64,000 bases of DNA from Pseudomonas sp. PB120 (lineage in GTDB: Bacteria > Pseudomonadota > Gammaproteobacteria > Pseudomonadales > Pseudomonadaceae): NCBI RefSeq assembly GCF_009761815.1, contig NZ_RWIN01000125.1, positions 1-64,000 of the forward strand, read 5' to 3'. A model generated the notes under the pieces. It ran no database searches and was not told the origin of the DNA. It saw nothing but the letters and a program-made list of their open reading frames with translations. Position numbers and translations under genes: made by a program. Below are positions 50,466 to 59,049 of this stretch, in pieces (within the stretch, counting starts at the first letter, position 1; every line of letters starts with the position of its first letter).

Positions 50466-51581
50466 ATGCAATCGGCGCGCGAAACCCTGCTTTGCCAGTA
50501 TTACTACGACGCTCTCGATCGGTTGATCGCCAATGCGCCGCCGAGCACAGCTGAGCATCAGCGGTTTTATTGCAAGAGTCGCTTGGCCACCGAGATCCAG
50601 GGCGCGAAACGGTATTCGATATTCCAGTACGGCGATCAGCTGTTAGCACAACAGCAGAGCGAGGGCGAAGCACCCGATGCCACCCTACTGGCCACCGATC
50701 AGCAGCGCTCGATGTTAAACACGCTTAAGGCCAATCATCCACGACAACCCATTACGTATTCGTCCTACGGTCACCGCCCCGATGCGAGTGGGTTACTCAG
50801 CCTCCTCGGTTTTAACGGCGAGCGGCCCGATCCGGTAACCGGGCATTATTTATTGGGAAATGGGTATCGGGCATTCAATCCGGTGTTAATGCGATTTAAT
50901 AGTCCGGATAGCTGGAGTCCGTTTGGGAGGGGTGGGTTGAATTCGTATGTGTATTGTTTGGGAGATCCAATTAACAATACCGATCCAACAGGACATGTTC
51001 GAGAGTTTTTTGCCCGTCTACTGGGCTGGCAACCCTCAACACCAACACCAACACCAATTAAAAGGTTTGCTGATCGATTTGTATCAAGACCAGGCATAAC
51101 CCCTGAAGAAGTTAAGCGCGCTCATACCCGAATTATTGAAATAGAAGCCCAAATACCCGAGCTAATAAGTGATGCTCAACTGTCGGTCTTCAGAGGTGAC
51201 CAGTTCGATTTGGACGCATCTGAATTCAGCAATCCACCCCAGGCTTCCATGCGACTTGAACAACTTGCTTACAGGGCAGCACGCCCCGAAAGCCGCACAT
51301 TTATGGAGCCGAAATACATAGCGCATCCATTCGAAATGCCTTACAAAAACCTTATAACTAACGCAGCAGCTACTGACCAAGCAGGTTATCGCATTCTATT
51401 CAATCGATTGAAACAGATGCATGGTCCTAACATTTCAATCCGGCTTGCACTCATAAGTCGTGAAGGTCTGGATCAAGGATTAATTTCCTCATACGAAAAA
51501 AGAATGAATTCAGCCATACCTGGCCAAGTCGCCGATTTACTGGCTGAAAAATATCGTATTCGCCGTCAGTATTTTCAATAA
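50466..51581 (+). CDS. Orphan Rhs-core protein with variable C-terminal tip (putative toxin)
   Basis: A 371-residue protein holding a short Rhs fragment (QYYYDALDRL) and the Rhs core at about 117-177: GFNGERPDPVTGHYLLGNGYR and NSPDSWSPFGRGGLNSY ending NNTDPTGH. After that boundary the 194-residue tip has no motif I recognise; it starts with a TPTPTP linker and is clearly richer in A+T than its neighbours. This layout (core then swapped tip) is that of polymorphic toxins, but the long Rhs shell is absent. There is no room for an immunity gene: flhB ends 12 bases away on the other strand. ATG 50466 is chosen over a frame open from 50355. Confidence 0.8.
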   Translation: MQSARETLLCQYYYDALDRLIANAPPSTAEHQRFYCKSRLATEIQGAKRYSIFQYGDQLLAQQQSEGEAPDATLLATDQQRSMLNTLKANHPRQPITYSSYGHRPDASGLLSLLGFNGERPDPVTGHYLLGNGYRAFNPVLMRFNSPDSWSPFGRGGLNSYVYCLGDPINNTDPTGHVREFFARLLGWQPSTPTPTPIKRFADRFVSRPGITPEEVKRAHTRIIEIEAQIPELISDAQLSVFRGDQFDLDASEFSNPPQASMRLEQLAYRAARPESRTFMEPKYIAHPFEMPYKNLITNAAATDQAGYRILFNRLKQMHGPNISIRLALISREGLDQGLISSYEKRMNSAIPGQVADLLAEKYRIRRQYFQ

Positions 51582-51593
51582 ACACTAGGTTCT

Positions 51594-52733
51594 TCAAGAA
51601 TCCCGCCGCAAATCCGGCGGAATCGGCAAATCATCCTTAAGCGGATCCGGCCGCTTGCCCTTCCCTGCCCGGTGCTGGCGAATCTGGTAAACGTAAGCCA
51701 GCACCTGAGCAACGGCCAGGTACAACCCGCCAGGAATCTCCTGCTCCAACTCCGTGGAGTAATAGATCGACCGCGCCAACGCCGGCGACTCCAGCAACAA
51801 CACCTCATTCGCCACTGCAATCTCGCGAATTTTGAGTGCCAGGAAATCACTGCCCTTGGCAATCAGCATCGGCGCCCCACCCTTGTCCGGGTCGTATTTG
51901 AGCGCCACGGCGTAGTGGGTCGGGTTGGTGATGACCACGTCGGCGTCGGGAATCGCCGCCATCATCCGCCGCTGGGACATTTCGCGCTGCAACTGGCGAA
52001 TGCGCTGTTTGACCTCTGGCCGCCCTTCCTGGTCCTTGTGCTCGTCGCGTACTTCCTGCTTGGTCATCAACAGCTTTTTGTGGCTTTCCCAGAGCTGAAC
52101 CGGAACGTCGACGGCGGCGATGATGATCAGCCCGCAGGCCATCCACAAGGTGCTCCAGCCGACCACTTGCAGGCTGTGAATAATCGCCTGATCCATCGGT
52201 TCGTGGGCGATGCGCAGCAGGTCGTCGATGTCTGAGGACAACACCGCCAGCGCCACAAACAACACGATGATAAATTTTGCCAGGGCCTTGAGCAGCTCCA
52301 CCAGGGCCTTGGTGGAGAACATCCGTTTCAGCCCGGGGCCGGGGTTCATGCGGCTGAATTTGGGTGCCATGGAGCCGGCGGCGAACAGCCAGCCGCCGAG
52401 GGAGATCGGGCCGATCACGGCGGCGAGCAGTAAGGTGATCATCACCGGCTGGACCGCTATCAGCGCGATCTGGCCGGAGTGCAGCAGGAAAGTCGCCATG
52501 TTGCGCTGATCCAGAATCACTTCCCGCGAGAGCGTGAAGTTGAGCCGCATCAGCTCCATCAAGTCCTGGGCCAACGCACCACCGAAGATCAGCAGCGCGC
52601 CGGCACCGGCGAGCATGATCGCCAGGGTGTTGAGCTCCTTGGAGCGCGCGATCTCGCCCTTGTCCCGGGAGTCTTTTTTGCGTTTGTCCGTGGGGTCTTC
52701 TGTTTTGTCCTGACCGCTTTCGCTCTCAGCCAT
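51594..52733 (-). CDS. flhB: Flagellar export switch protein FlhB
   Basis: A 379-residue FlhB: N-terminal basic segment, four membrane helices, then the autocleaving NPTH (270-273) in VVITNPTHYAVALKYDPDKGG. FliK triggers its cleavage-dependent switch from rod/hook to filament export. The gene follows fliR with a 3-base gap. Compare the orphan FlhB-C protein at 35098. Confidence 0.97.
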   Translation of the reverse strand: MAESESGQDKTEDPTDKRKKDSRDKGEIARSKELNTLAIMLAGAGALLIFGGALAQDLMELMRLNFTLSREVILDQRNMATFLLHSGQIALIAVQPVMITLLLAAVIGPISLGGWLFAAGSMAPKFSRMNPGPGLKRMFSTKALVELLKALAKFIIVLFVALAVLSSDIDDLLRIAHEPMDQAIIHSLQVVGWSTLWMACGLIIIAAVDVPVQLWESHKKLLMTKQEVRDEHKDQEGRPEVKQRIRQLQREMSQRRMMAAIPDADVVITNPTHYAVALKYDPDKGGAPMLIAKGSDFLALKIREIAVANEVLLLESPALARSIYYSTELEQEIPGGLYLAVAQVLAYVYQIRQHRAGKGKRPDPLKDDLPIPPDLRRDS

Positions 52734-52736
52734 GGC

Positions 52737-53519
52737 TTAACTCGCCCGCGCCAGTTCGCGTAAAAACTGCAAGGCCTCGGAGGCCAGCGGTTGATACTGA
52801 TTGAGAATGTCTGCCAGGCCGACCCAGACAATGAACAGCCCAAGCACCAGAATCATCGGGAAGCCGATGGAGAAAATGTTGAGCTGCGGCGCTGCCCGAG
52901 TCATCACGCCAAACGCGATGTTGACCACCAGCAGCGCGGTGATCGCCGGCAGCACCAGCATCAGCGCAGCGCCGAGCACCCAGCCCAGTTTGCCGGCCAG
53001 CTCCCAGAAATGATTGACCATCAAACCGCTGCCGACCGGCAACGTGGTAAAGCTTTCGGTGAGGACCTCGAACACCACCAGATGGCCGTTCATCGACAGG
53101 AACATCAGGGTCACGAGCATGGTGAAGAACTGGCCGATCACCGCCACCGATACGCCGTTGGTGGGGTCGACCATGGACGCGAAGCCCATGCCCATCTGAA
53201 TCGCGATGATTTGCCCGGCGATCACGAAGGCCTGGAAGAACAGCTGCAAGGAAAAACCCAGCACCGCGCCGATGAGAATCTGCTCGGCAATCAGCATCAA
53301 CCCGCTCAGGTCCAGCGCATTGACCGGCGGCATCGGTGGCAGCCCCGGGGCAATCACCACCGTAATCGCCAAGGCGAAATAGAGACGTACGCGCTTGGGC
53401 ACCAGGGTCGTGCCAAACACCGGCATGACCATCAACAGGGAGCCGATGCGAAACAGCGGCAACATGAACGTCGCCACCCAGGTGCTGATCTGGGTATCGG
53501 TCAGCTGCAGCAGGGACAT
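52737..53519 (-). CDS. fliR: Flagellar export gate protein FliR
   Basis: A 260-residue FliR with six to seven hydrophobic helices; it forms part of the FliPQR export pore. Blocks seen: PLFRIGSLLMVMPVFGTTLVPKRVRLYFALA and GLALVGFASMVD-type MGFASMVDPTNGVSV. Genes are spaced 3 bases on either side. Confidence 0.96.
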   Translation of the reverse strand: MSLLQLTDTQISTWVATFMLPLFRIGSLLMVMPVFGTTLVPKRVRLYFALAITVVIAPGLPPMPPVNALDLSGLMLIAEQILIGAVLGFSLQLFFQAFVIAGQIIAIQMGMGFASMVDPTNGVSVAVIGQFFTMLVTLMFLSMNGHLVVFEVLTESFTTLPVGSGLMVNHFWELAGKLGWVLGAALMLVLPAITALLVVNIAFGVMTRAAPQLNIFSIGFPMILVLGLFIVWVGLADILNQYQPLASEALQFLRELARAS

Positions 53520-53522
53520 GGC

Positions 53523-53792
53523 TTAGCCAATGACCTGAGGAATGTTGCCGTACAACTGCAGGATGTATTCCATGAACGTCTGCACCAGCCACGGACCGGC
53601 GACGATCAGCGTCACCAGCATCACCAGCAAGCGCGGGAGGAAGCTCAGGGTCTGTTCGTTGATCTGGGTCGCGGCCTGGAACATCGCCACTAACAGGCCC
53701 ACCAGCAAGCTCGGGATCACCAGCACGGCGACCATCATGGTGGTCAACCACAGCGCTTCCCGGAAGATGTCTACCGCAACTTCTGGCGTCAT
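53523..53792 (-). CDS. fliQ: Flagellar export gate protein FliQ
   Basis: An 89-residue FliQ, two helices (MTPEVAVDIFREALWLTTMMVAVLVIP; QINEQTLSFLPRLLVMLVTLIVAGPWL). Part of the FliPQR pore. Overlaps fliP by four bases (ATGA). Confidence 0.97.
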   Translation of the reverse strand: MTPEVAVDIFREALWLTTMMVAVLVIPSLLVGLLVAMFQAATQINEQTLSFLPRLLVMLVTLIVAGPWLVQTFMEYILQLYGNIPQVIG

Positions 53793-54547
53793 GGCGAGAC
53801 ACCGCCAAAACTGCTCGCCAGGGTGCCGATGATCAGCGCCCAGCCATCCACCAGCACAAACAGCATGATCTTGAACGGCAGGGAAATGATCAGCGGCGAG
53901 AGCATCATCATGCCCATGGCCATCAGCACACTGGCCACGACCAGGTCGATGATCAGGAACGGGATGAAGATCATGAAGCCGATCTGGAACGCGGTTTTCA
54001 GTTCAGAGGTAACGAACGCCGGCACCAGAATGGTCAGCGGCGCCTGATCCGGCGTGGCGATGTCGGTGCGCTTGGACAAGCGCATGAACAGCTCCAGATC
54101 GCTGGTGCGGGTCTGGGCGAGCATGAAGTCCTTGATCGGCACCTGGGCCTTGGCCACGGCATCCTGAGCGGTCATTTTTTCCGCGAGGTACGGTTGCAAG
54201 GCGTCCTGGTTCACCCGGTCAAACACCGGCGCCATGATGAACAGGGTCAGGAACAGCGCCATGCCCGTGAGGATCTGGTTCGAGGGCGTCTGCTGCAGGC
54301 CCAGGGCCTGACGCAGAATCGAGAAGACGATGATGATCCGGGTGAAACTGGTCATCAGCATGACGAACGCCGGGATAAAGCTCAGCGCGGTCATGATCAG
54401 CAGGATTTGCAGGCTGACCGAGTATTCCTGGGCGCCGTTGGCATTGGTGCCCAGGGTGATTGCCGGGATCGACAACGGATCGGCGGCGAACACCAGCGGC
54501 GTCGCCAGCACCAGGGCCAGCGTCAAGACGATGCGTAGCGCACCCAT
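53789..54547 (-). CDS. fliP: Flagellar export gate protein FliP
   Basis: A 252-residue FliP with a signal peptide (cleavage near FAADP, residue 22). Conserved blocks are SLQILLIMTALSFIPAFVMLMTSFTRIIIVFSILRQALG, here read as adjacent segments, and FLIIDLVVASVLMAMGMMMLSP. It is the core of the export pore. The ATG shares one base with the fliO stop codon. Confidence 0.97.
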   Translation of the reverse strand: MGALRIVLTLALVLATPLVFAADPLSIPAITLGTNANGAQEYSVSLQILLIMTALSFIPAFVMLMTSFTRIIIVFSILRQALGLQQTPSNQILTGMALFLTLFIMAPVFDRVNQDALQPYLAEKMTAQDAVAKAQVPIKDFMLAQTRTSDLELFMRLSKRTDIATPDQAPLTILVPAFVTSELKTAFQIGFMIFIPFLIIDLVVASVLMAMGMMMLSPLIISLPFKIMLFVLVDGWALIIGTLASSFGGVSP

Positions 54548-54996
54548 TACTTCGTATCCTTCTGATCCTTGCCGAGCATCCTCATCAGATGCTGGGCAAA
54601 CTCCGGCGTCGCTTTCTCGGCGCTGGTCGGCACTTCAATCGGCTCTTTCATGACATGCAGCGCGGTGATGGTGCCAGGGCTGAGGCCAAGCAGAATTTGC
54701 TCGTTGCCGACCTGGACCAGCATCAAGCGGTCACGGGGCCCGAGCGCGCGGGAACCGATCAGCTCGATCACCTGCCCTTTGCCGGCGGGCCCGGCCTGCT
54801 GGACCCGACGCAACAGCCAGGCCAGGAGGAAGATCAACCCCAGCACCAGCAGCAAGCCGAGCACCAACTGCGTCAATTGCCCGGCCACGCCACTGCTGAC
54901 CACCGGTGCCGCAGCCACGGTGGCGGCAGTGGCCACCGGCTCGGCAGCCAGGACGCTGAGCGGCAGCGCCGGCAAGAACCCCAGAACCTTTTTCAC
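54547..54996 (-). CDS. fliO: Flagellar assembly protein FliO
   Basis: This 149-residue FliO is a single-pass protein (helix LTQLVLGLLLVLGLIFLLAWLLRR) with a signal-like start and a short cytosolic SH3-like domain (GKGQVIELIGSRALGPRDRLMLVQVG). It helps FliP assemble. The start is GTG at 54996, directly after the fliN stop codon. Confidence 0.93.
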   Translation of the reverse strand: MKKVLGFLPALPLSVLAAEPVATAATVAAAPVVSSGVAGQLTQLVLGLLLVLGLIFLLAWLLRRVQQAGPAGKGQVIELIGSRALGPRDRLMLVQVGNEQILLGLSPGTITALHVMKEPIEVPTSAEKATPEFAQHLMRMLGKDQKDTK

Positions 54997-55455
54997 TTAG
55001 CGCAGCTTCTTGATGCGTTCGCTTGGGCTGATCACGTCGGTCAGGCGGATGCCGAACTTCTCGTTGACCACGACCACTTCGCCGTGGGCGATGAGGGTGC
55101 CGTTGACCAGCACGTCCAGCGGCTCACCGGCCAGGCGATCCAGCTCGATCACCGAGCCCTGGTTGAGTTGCAGCAGGTTGCGGATGTTGATGTCGGTGCT
55201 GCCGACTTCCATGGAAATCGACACCGGGATGTCGAGAATCACGTCCAGGTTCGGGCCTTCGAGGCTGACCGGGTCGTTGTTCTTCGGCACGCTGCCGAAC
55301 TCTTCCATGGGCAGACGGTTGGACGGCGAGCTGGCAGCGTCGGCCGCCAGCAGGGCGTCGATGTCGTCCTGGCCGGCGTCGCCGGTTTCTTCCAGGGCAG
55401 CAGCCCATTCATCGGCCAGCGCCTGGTCGTCCTGGGTATTCATATCGTCAGCCAT
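54997..55455 (-). CDS. fliN: Flagellar switch protein FliN
   Basis: A 152-residue FliN: an acidic N-terminal tail and the SpoA domain (NLDVILDIPVSISMEVGSTDINIRNLLQLNQGS in pieces, ending GIRLTDVISPSERIKKL). It forms the lower C-ring and binds CheY-P. Two adjacent ATGs exist (55458, 55455); the second is better spaced from GAGG. Confidence 0.95.
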   Translation of the reverse strand: MADDMNTQDDQALADEWAAALEETGDAGQDDIDALLAADAASSPSNRLPMEEFGSVPKNNDPVSLEGPNLDVILDIPVSISMEVGSTDINIRNLLQLNQGSVIELDRLAGEPLDVLVNGTLIAHGEVVVVNEKFGIRLTDVISPSERIKKLR

Positions 55456-55525
55456 CATTTGTCCTCGGCGGGCAAAAATTCAATCAATTAGGGGCGGTCA
55501 GTTAAAGCGAATCGGGAGGCGCCGC

Positions 55526-56494
55526 TCAGCGGCGCTCGATCGGCTCGATCACTTGCAACGCGAGGTTGCCCTTGTGCGAGCCCATCTTGACCTTGAACGC
55601 AGGCACGCCATTGGCGCGCATGATCATGTCTTCCGGCATCTCGACCGGGATGATGTCCCCCGGCTGCATGTGCAGGATGTCCCGCAGGCGCAATTGGCGA
55701 CGGGCAACGGTGGCACCAATCGGCACGTCCACGTCCAGCACGTCCTGGCGCAAGGCGTTGACCCAGCGCTCGTCCTGATCGTCGAGGTCCGACTGGAAGC
55801 CGGCGTCGAGCATTTCGCGCACCGGCTCGATCATCGAGTACGGCATGGTCACGTGCAGGTCACCGCCACCGCCATCGAGTTCGATGTGGAACGTCGATAC
55901 CACCACGGCTTCGCTCGGGCCGACGATGTTGGCCATGGCCGGGTTCACTTCCGAGTTGATGTACTCGAAGTTCACTTCCATGATCGCCTGCCAGGCCTCC
56001 TTCAAATCGACGAAGGCTTGCTCGAGCACCATGCGCACCACACGCAGTTCGGTCGGGGTGAACTCACGCCCTTCGATCTTGGCGTGACGGCCGTCGCCGC
56101 CGAAGAAGTTGTCCACCAGCTTGAACACCAGCTTGGCGTCGAGGATGAACAACGCCGTGCCGCGCAACGGTTTGATCTTGACCAGGTTGAGGCTGGTCGG
56201 CACGTACAGCGAGTGCACGTATTCGCCGAACTTCATCACCTGCACGCCACCGACGGCAACGTCCGCCGAGCGGCGCAGCATGTTGAACATGCTGATGCGG
56301 GTGTAGCGGGCGAAACGCTCGTTGATCATTTCCAGGGTCGGCATGCGTCCACGGACGATGCGATCCTGGCTGGTCAGGTCGTAGCTTTTGACGGTGCCGG
56401 GTTCGGCAGCGGTATCGGTCTGTACCAGACCATCGTCGACGCCATGCAACAGCGCATCGATCTCATCCTGGGACAGCAGGTCCTGCACGGCCAT
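55526..56494 (-). CDS. fliM: Flagellar motor switch protein FliM
   Basis: A 322-residue FliM: CheY-binding peptide near the N terminus (LLSQDEIDALLHGV), CheC-like middle domain and C-terminal SpoA domain (IGATVARRQLRLRDILHMQPGD). It couples CheY-P binding to rotation reversal. Nine bases after fliL. Confidence 0.97.
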   Translation of the reverse strand: MAVQDLLSQDEIDALLHGVDDGLVQTDTAAEPGTVKSYDLTSQDRIVRGRMPTLEMINERFARYTRISMFNMLRRSADVAVGGVQVMKFGEYVHSLYVPTSLNLVKIKPLRGTALFILDAKLVFKLVDNFFGGDGRHAKIEGREFTPTELRVVRMVLEQAFVDLKEAWQAIMEVNFEYINSEVNPAMANIVGPSEAVVVSTFHIELDGGGGDLHVTMPYSMIEPVREMLDAGFQSDLDDQDERWVNALRQDVLDVDVPIGATVARRQLRLRDILHMQPGDIIPVEMPEDMIMRANGVPAFKVKMGSHKGNLALQVIEPIERR

Positions 56495-56503
56495 GTCGTG
56501 TTC

Positions 56504-57004
56504 CTACTGCAGTACGAAATTAGTGAAAAGCAACTGTTCGATGACCACTTTGCCGAGCTCTTTCTGCGCCACTTCCTGGACGCTGGCCGTGGCCTTCTGA
56601 CGCAACATTTCCTGGCCGACCGGCGATGCCAGCGTGGCGAAGTCCTGGGCGGAGAACAGCATGACCAGGTTATTGCGGATCACCGGCATGTGGACCTTGA
56701 GCGCCTCCAGATCAGCCTGGTTACGCCCCTGCATGGTGATGCTCACCTGCATGTAGCGCTGACGGCCGTTCTGGTTGTAGTTGGCCACGAAGGCCGGCGC
56801 CATGGCCTCGAAAATCGCAGGCTGCTTGCCCACCGGGGCTGCATCCACGGCGGCAACAGGCTTGCTCTGGGCGCTGTGCATGAAGTACCAGGTCGCCCCC
56901 ACGGACACGCCGATCGCCAGCAGCAGGGCCACCACGATCACGATGATCAGCTTGAGTTTGCCTTTGGTTGCGGGGTCTTTTACTGCTGCGTCGCTCTTCG
57001 CCAT
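56504..57004 (-). CDS. fliL: Flagellar basal-body protein FliL
   Basis: A 166-residue FliL: one N-terminal helix (LKLIIVIVVALLLAIGVSVG) then a stomatin-like periplasmic domain. It surrounds and supports the stator. First gene of fliLMNOPQR-flhB, 51 bases after a sigma-54 promoter. Confidence 0.95.
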   Translation of the reverse strand: MAKSDAAVKDPATKGKLKLIIVIVVALLLAIGVSVGATWYFMHSAQSKPVAAVDAAPVGKQPAIFEAMAPAFVANYNQNGRQRYMQVSITMQGRNQADLEALKVHMPVIRNNLVMLFSAQDFATLASPVGQEMLRQKATASVQEVAQKELGKVVIEQLLFTNFVLQ

Positions 57005-57054
57005 GCCAATAATCCGTCACTATTCGGGTTTTCACAGTCGCACGGCAAGGCAAG

Positions 57055-57070
57055 AGCAAGTGTTATGCCA
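57055..57070 (-). promoter_or_regulatory. Sigma-54 promoter of fliL operon
   Basis: On the minus strand TGGCATAACACTTGCT is a near-consensus sigma-54 site (GG-N10-GC). A REP pair begins at its upstream edge. Confidence 0.85.
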
Positions 57071-57174
57071 TGTAGGAGCGAGCTTGCTCGCGATGAATTT
57101 GAAAGCGACGCATTTTTTCAGCGAAGCACGCGTTATCGTTCAATTCCATCGCGAGCAAGCTCGCTCCTACAGGG
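57070..57174. repeat. REP inverted pair between fliK and fliL
   Basis: Inverted copies of TGTAGGAGCGAGCTTGCTCG with about 55 bases between. The pair fills the fliK-fliL junction and abuts the fliL promoter. Confidence 0.88.
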
Positions 57175-57187
57175 GTTTTGCGTTGGA

Positions 57188-58567
57188 TCAGGCGTAGTAG
57201 TCGACGGCGCTGGAGCCGATCACGCTGGTCGCGGTGGCAGCCACTTCGGCGACGGTCGGGGTCAGCTCTTCGTCCATGGCGTCGACACGACCGCCACTGG
57301 CGCTGGTGCGTCCGCCCTGGCCTTGGCCCTGCTGCGATTGGTCCTGCCCCTGACCCTGCCAGCCACGGGACTGGTCGGATACGTTGACGTCAACCTGGCC
57401 CATGCCCTGCTGCGCAAACATGTCGCGCAAGCGGTGCATCTGGCCATCGAGCGCTTCACGCACGCTGGGGTGCGCGCTCATGAACGTCACCTGGGTCTGC
57501 TGATCCGGGACCATGTTGACCCGGATATCCAGACGCCCCAGCTCGGCCGGCTGCAATTGAATGTCCGCCGCCTTCAGATTGGCGCTGGACAGGTACATGA
57601 CCCGGTTCACTACTTCTTCGGTCCAGCCGCTCTGATGCATGGCGATCGGCTGATTCACCGGCAATGCGTTGGCGGTTTTCGGTGTGGCGGCCTGGGTCAG
57701 CGCCGCCAGACGGTTGGCGAAGTCATCGACTCGGGTGTCGCTGCTGGCCGACTTCAGGTCCTTGAGGCCGTCATCGATCAAGCCACTGAAAGCCTTGTCG
57801 CCACCCTGGCTGGTGCTGTCCTTGTCGGTTTGCACATCCAGCATGCTGGCCATGCCGGCGGCAAAGGTCTGCGCCGAGGTTTGTTCACCGTCGGCCTGGG
57901 CCTGGGCTGAAGTCGCTGCGGCTTTAGGCTGGGACTGACTGGAAGCGGAGACGTGCCCGCTCTGCTCCATGGCCATGCGCACGGCTGGCAGCGCGTCGAG
58001 AGGATCGGCTTCCGGGTCGAAATCGGTATCGGTAGTGGCAACGGCCGCTGTGGCAACAGGCGCACTCGCCGTCGTTTTAACTGCGGCAACCGGCGCTTCA
58101 ACCGGCGCGGCCACTGAAGCCTCCACTGGCGCAACGGTCAGCACTGGAGAGGTCACCGCTGCCTGCATCAAGGCGGGATCGAGCGTCGGGTCGACAGGTG
58201 CGGCATCGACAACTGGCGTTTCAGGCGTATCCGACGAGGTATCGTCACTGGTCGCCTGATCGTCGCTAGGCGCCGGTTTTTCGGCGGGCAAGGAATTGCC
58301 GCTATCGGCAACGGCCGGTTCGGTGGCGGCAGGCTTGTCGCTGCTGACGTCTTTCTTGCCGGCGCTGTCCGGGGCTTGATCACGCGCGGATTTGGCCGGA
58401 GCGCTGCTCACGGTGGCGGGCTTGTTCTGGGCTTGATTGGCATAGACCTGAGCGAAGCTGGACGCCTTGTCCCCGGGCTCGGCAGCCACCGCCGGGGTAT
58501 TGGCGGAAGCGGCTTGAGTCTTGGCCTGCGCGGCGGCCTGAAGCAGAATATTGGGGGTAACGGGCAT
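57188..58567 (-). CDS. fliK: Flagellar hook-length control protein FliK
   Basis: A 459-residue FliK: long Ala/Thr/Asp-rich ruler region, then the C-terminal FlhB-binding core (LQPAELGRLDIRVNMVPDQQTQVTFMSAHPSVREAL, in order) followed by a Gln/Gly-rich tail. It measures the hook and flips FlhB specificity. Separate sigma-54 promoter at 58618 and REP pair downstream make it its own transcription unit. Confidence 0.95.
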   Translation of the reverse strand: MPVTPNILLQAAAQAKTQAASANTPAVAAEPGDKASSFAQVYANQAQNKPATVSSAPAKSARDQAPDSAGKKDVSSDKPAATEPAVADSGNSLPAEKPAPSDDQATSDDTSSDTPETPVVDAAPVDPTLDPALMQAAVTSPVLTVAPVEASVAAPVEAPVAAVKTTASAPVATAAVATTDTDFDPEADPLDALPAVRMAMEQSGHVSASSQSQPKAAATSAQAQADGEQTSAQTFAAGMASMLDVQTDKDSTSQGGDKAFSGLIDDGLKDLKSASSDTRVDDFANRLAALTQAATPKTANALPVNQPIAMHQSGWTEEVVNRVMYLSSANLKAADIQLQPAELGRLDIRVNMVPDQQTQVTFMSAHPSVREALDGQMHRLRDMFAQQGMGQVDVNVSDQSRGWQGQGQDQSQQGQGQGGRTSASGGRVDAMDEELTPTVAEVAATATSVIGSSAVDYYA

Positions 58568-58617
58568 GACACGGTCTCCGCTGCACTGGGATCGTAGGTA
58601 CAGTTGACCGAGATTAC

Positions 58618-58633
58618 TGCAAGGGTCGAGCCA
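58618..58633 (-). promoter_or_regulatory. Sigma-54 promoter of fliK
   Basis: On the minus strand TGGCTCGACCCTTGCA has GG-N10-GC spacing and the TTGCA -12 block, 51 bases before the fliK ATG. Confidence 0.8.
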
Positions 58634-58650
58634 GTTTTTGCTCGGCAGGG

Positions 58651-59019
58651 TTAATAGCGTTGAAGCCGCGAATTAGCCGTGAGAAAGCGCTTGCGCTCCG
58701 CTTCGTAAAGCGGTCGAACGGTGGCGTATTCCCTGTCGATTTCCTCGACCAGTTTTTTTATGTCGGCGAGGCTGTGTCGCCTGGCTCCCCGCTCCAGGTC
58801 ATGGCACAGCGCAGCCAGGCGAATGGCGCCCATGTTACTGCTGCTGCCCTTGAAACTATGGGCGGTATCCATGAGTTGTGCGGTATCGGCGCTCTCGCGC
58901 AACAGCTTCAGTCGCACCTCGGAGTCGGCAAGAAAGGTATCCAGCAACATCGGATACTCGTCTTCCATGACCTCCCGCAATGCGCTCAGCACCTCCAGGT
59001 CCAGATGTGTGTCAGCCAC
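58651..59019 (-). CDS. hptB: Histidine phosphotransfer protein HptB
   Basis: This 122-residue Hpt domain has its phospho-histidine in TAHSFKGSSSNMGA (H54). In P. aeruginosa HptB relays phosphate from hybrid kinases (RetS group) to HsbR. The start is GTG 59019 with GGAG upstream. It is the last gene of hsbA-hsbR-hptB here, placed between fliJ and fliK. Confidence 0.92.
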   Translation of the reverse strand: MADTHLDLEVLSALREVMEDEYPMLLDTFLADSEVRLKLLRESADTAQLMDTAHSFKGSSSNMGAIRLAALCHDLERGARRHSLADIKKLVEEIDREYATVRPLYEAERKRFLTANSRLQRY

Positions 59020-59049
59020 TTGCTCACTCCCTGATCAAGAATGGGTGAA

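Noticed and set aside
55010..57910. A 966-codon open frame running opposite fliN, fliM, fliL and fliK
   Set aside because: It crosses four real genes, a sigma-54 promoter and a REP pair; shadow of codon bias.
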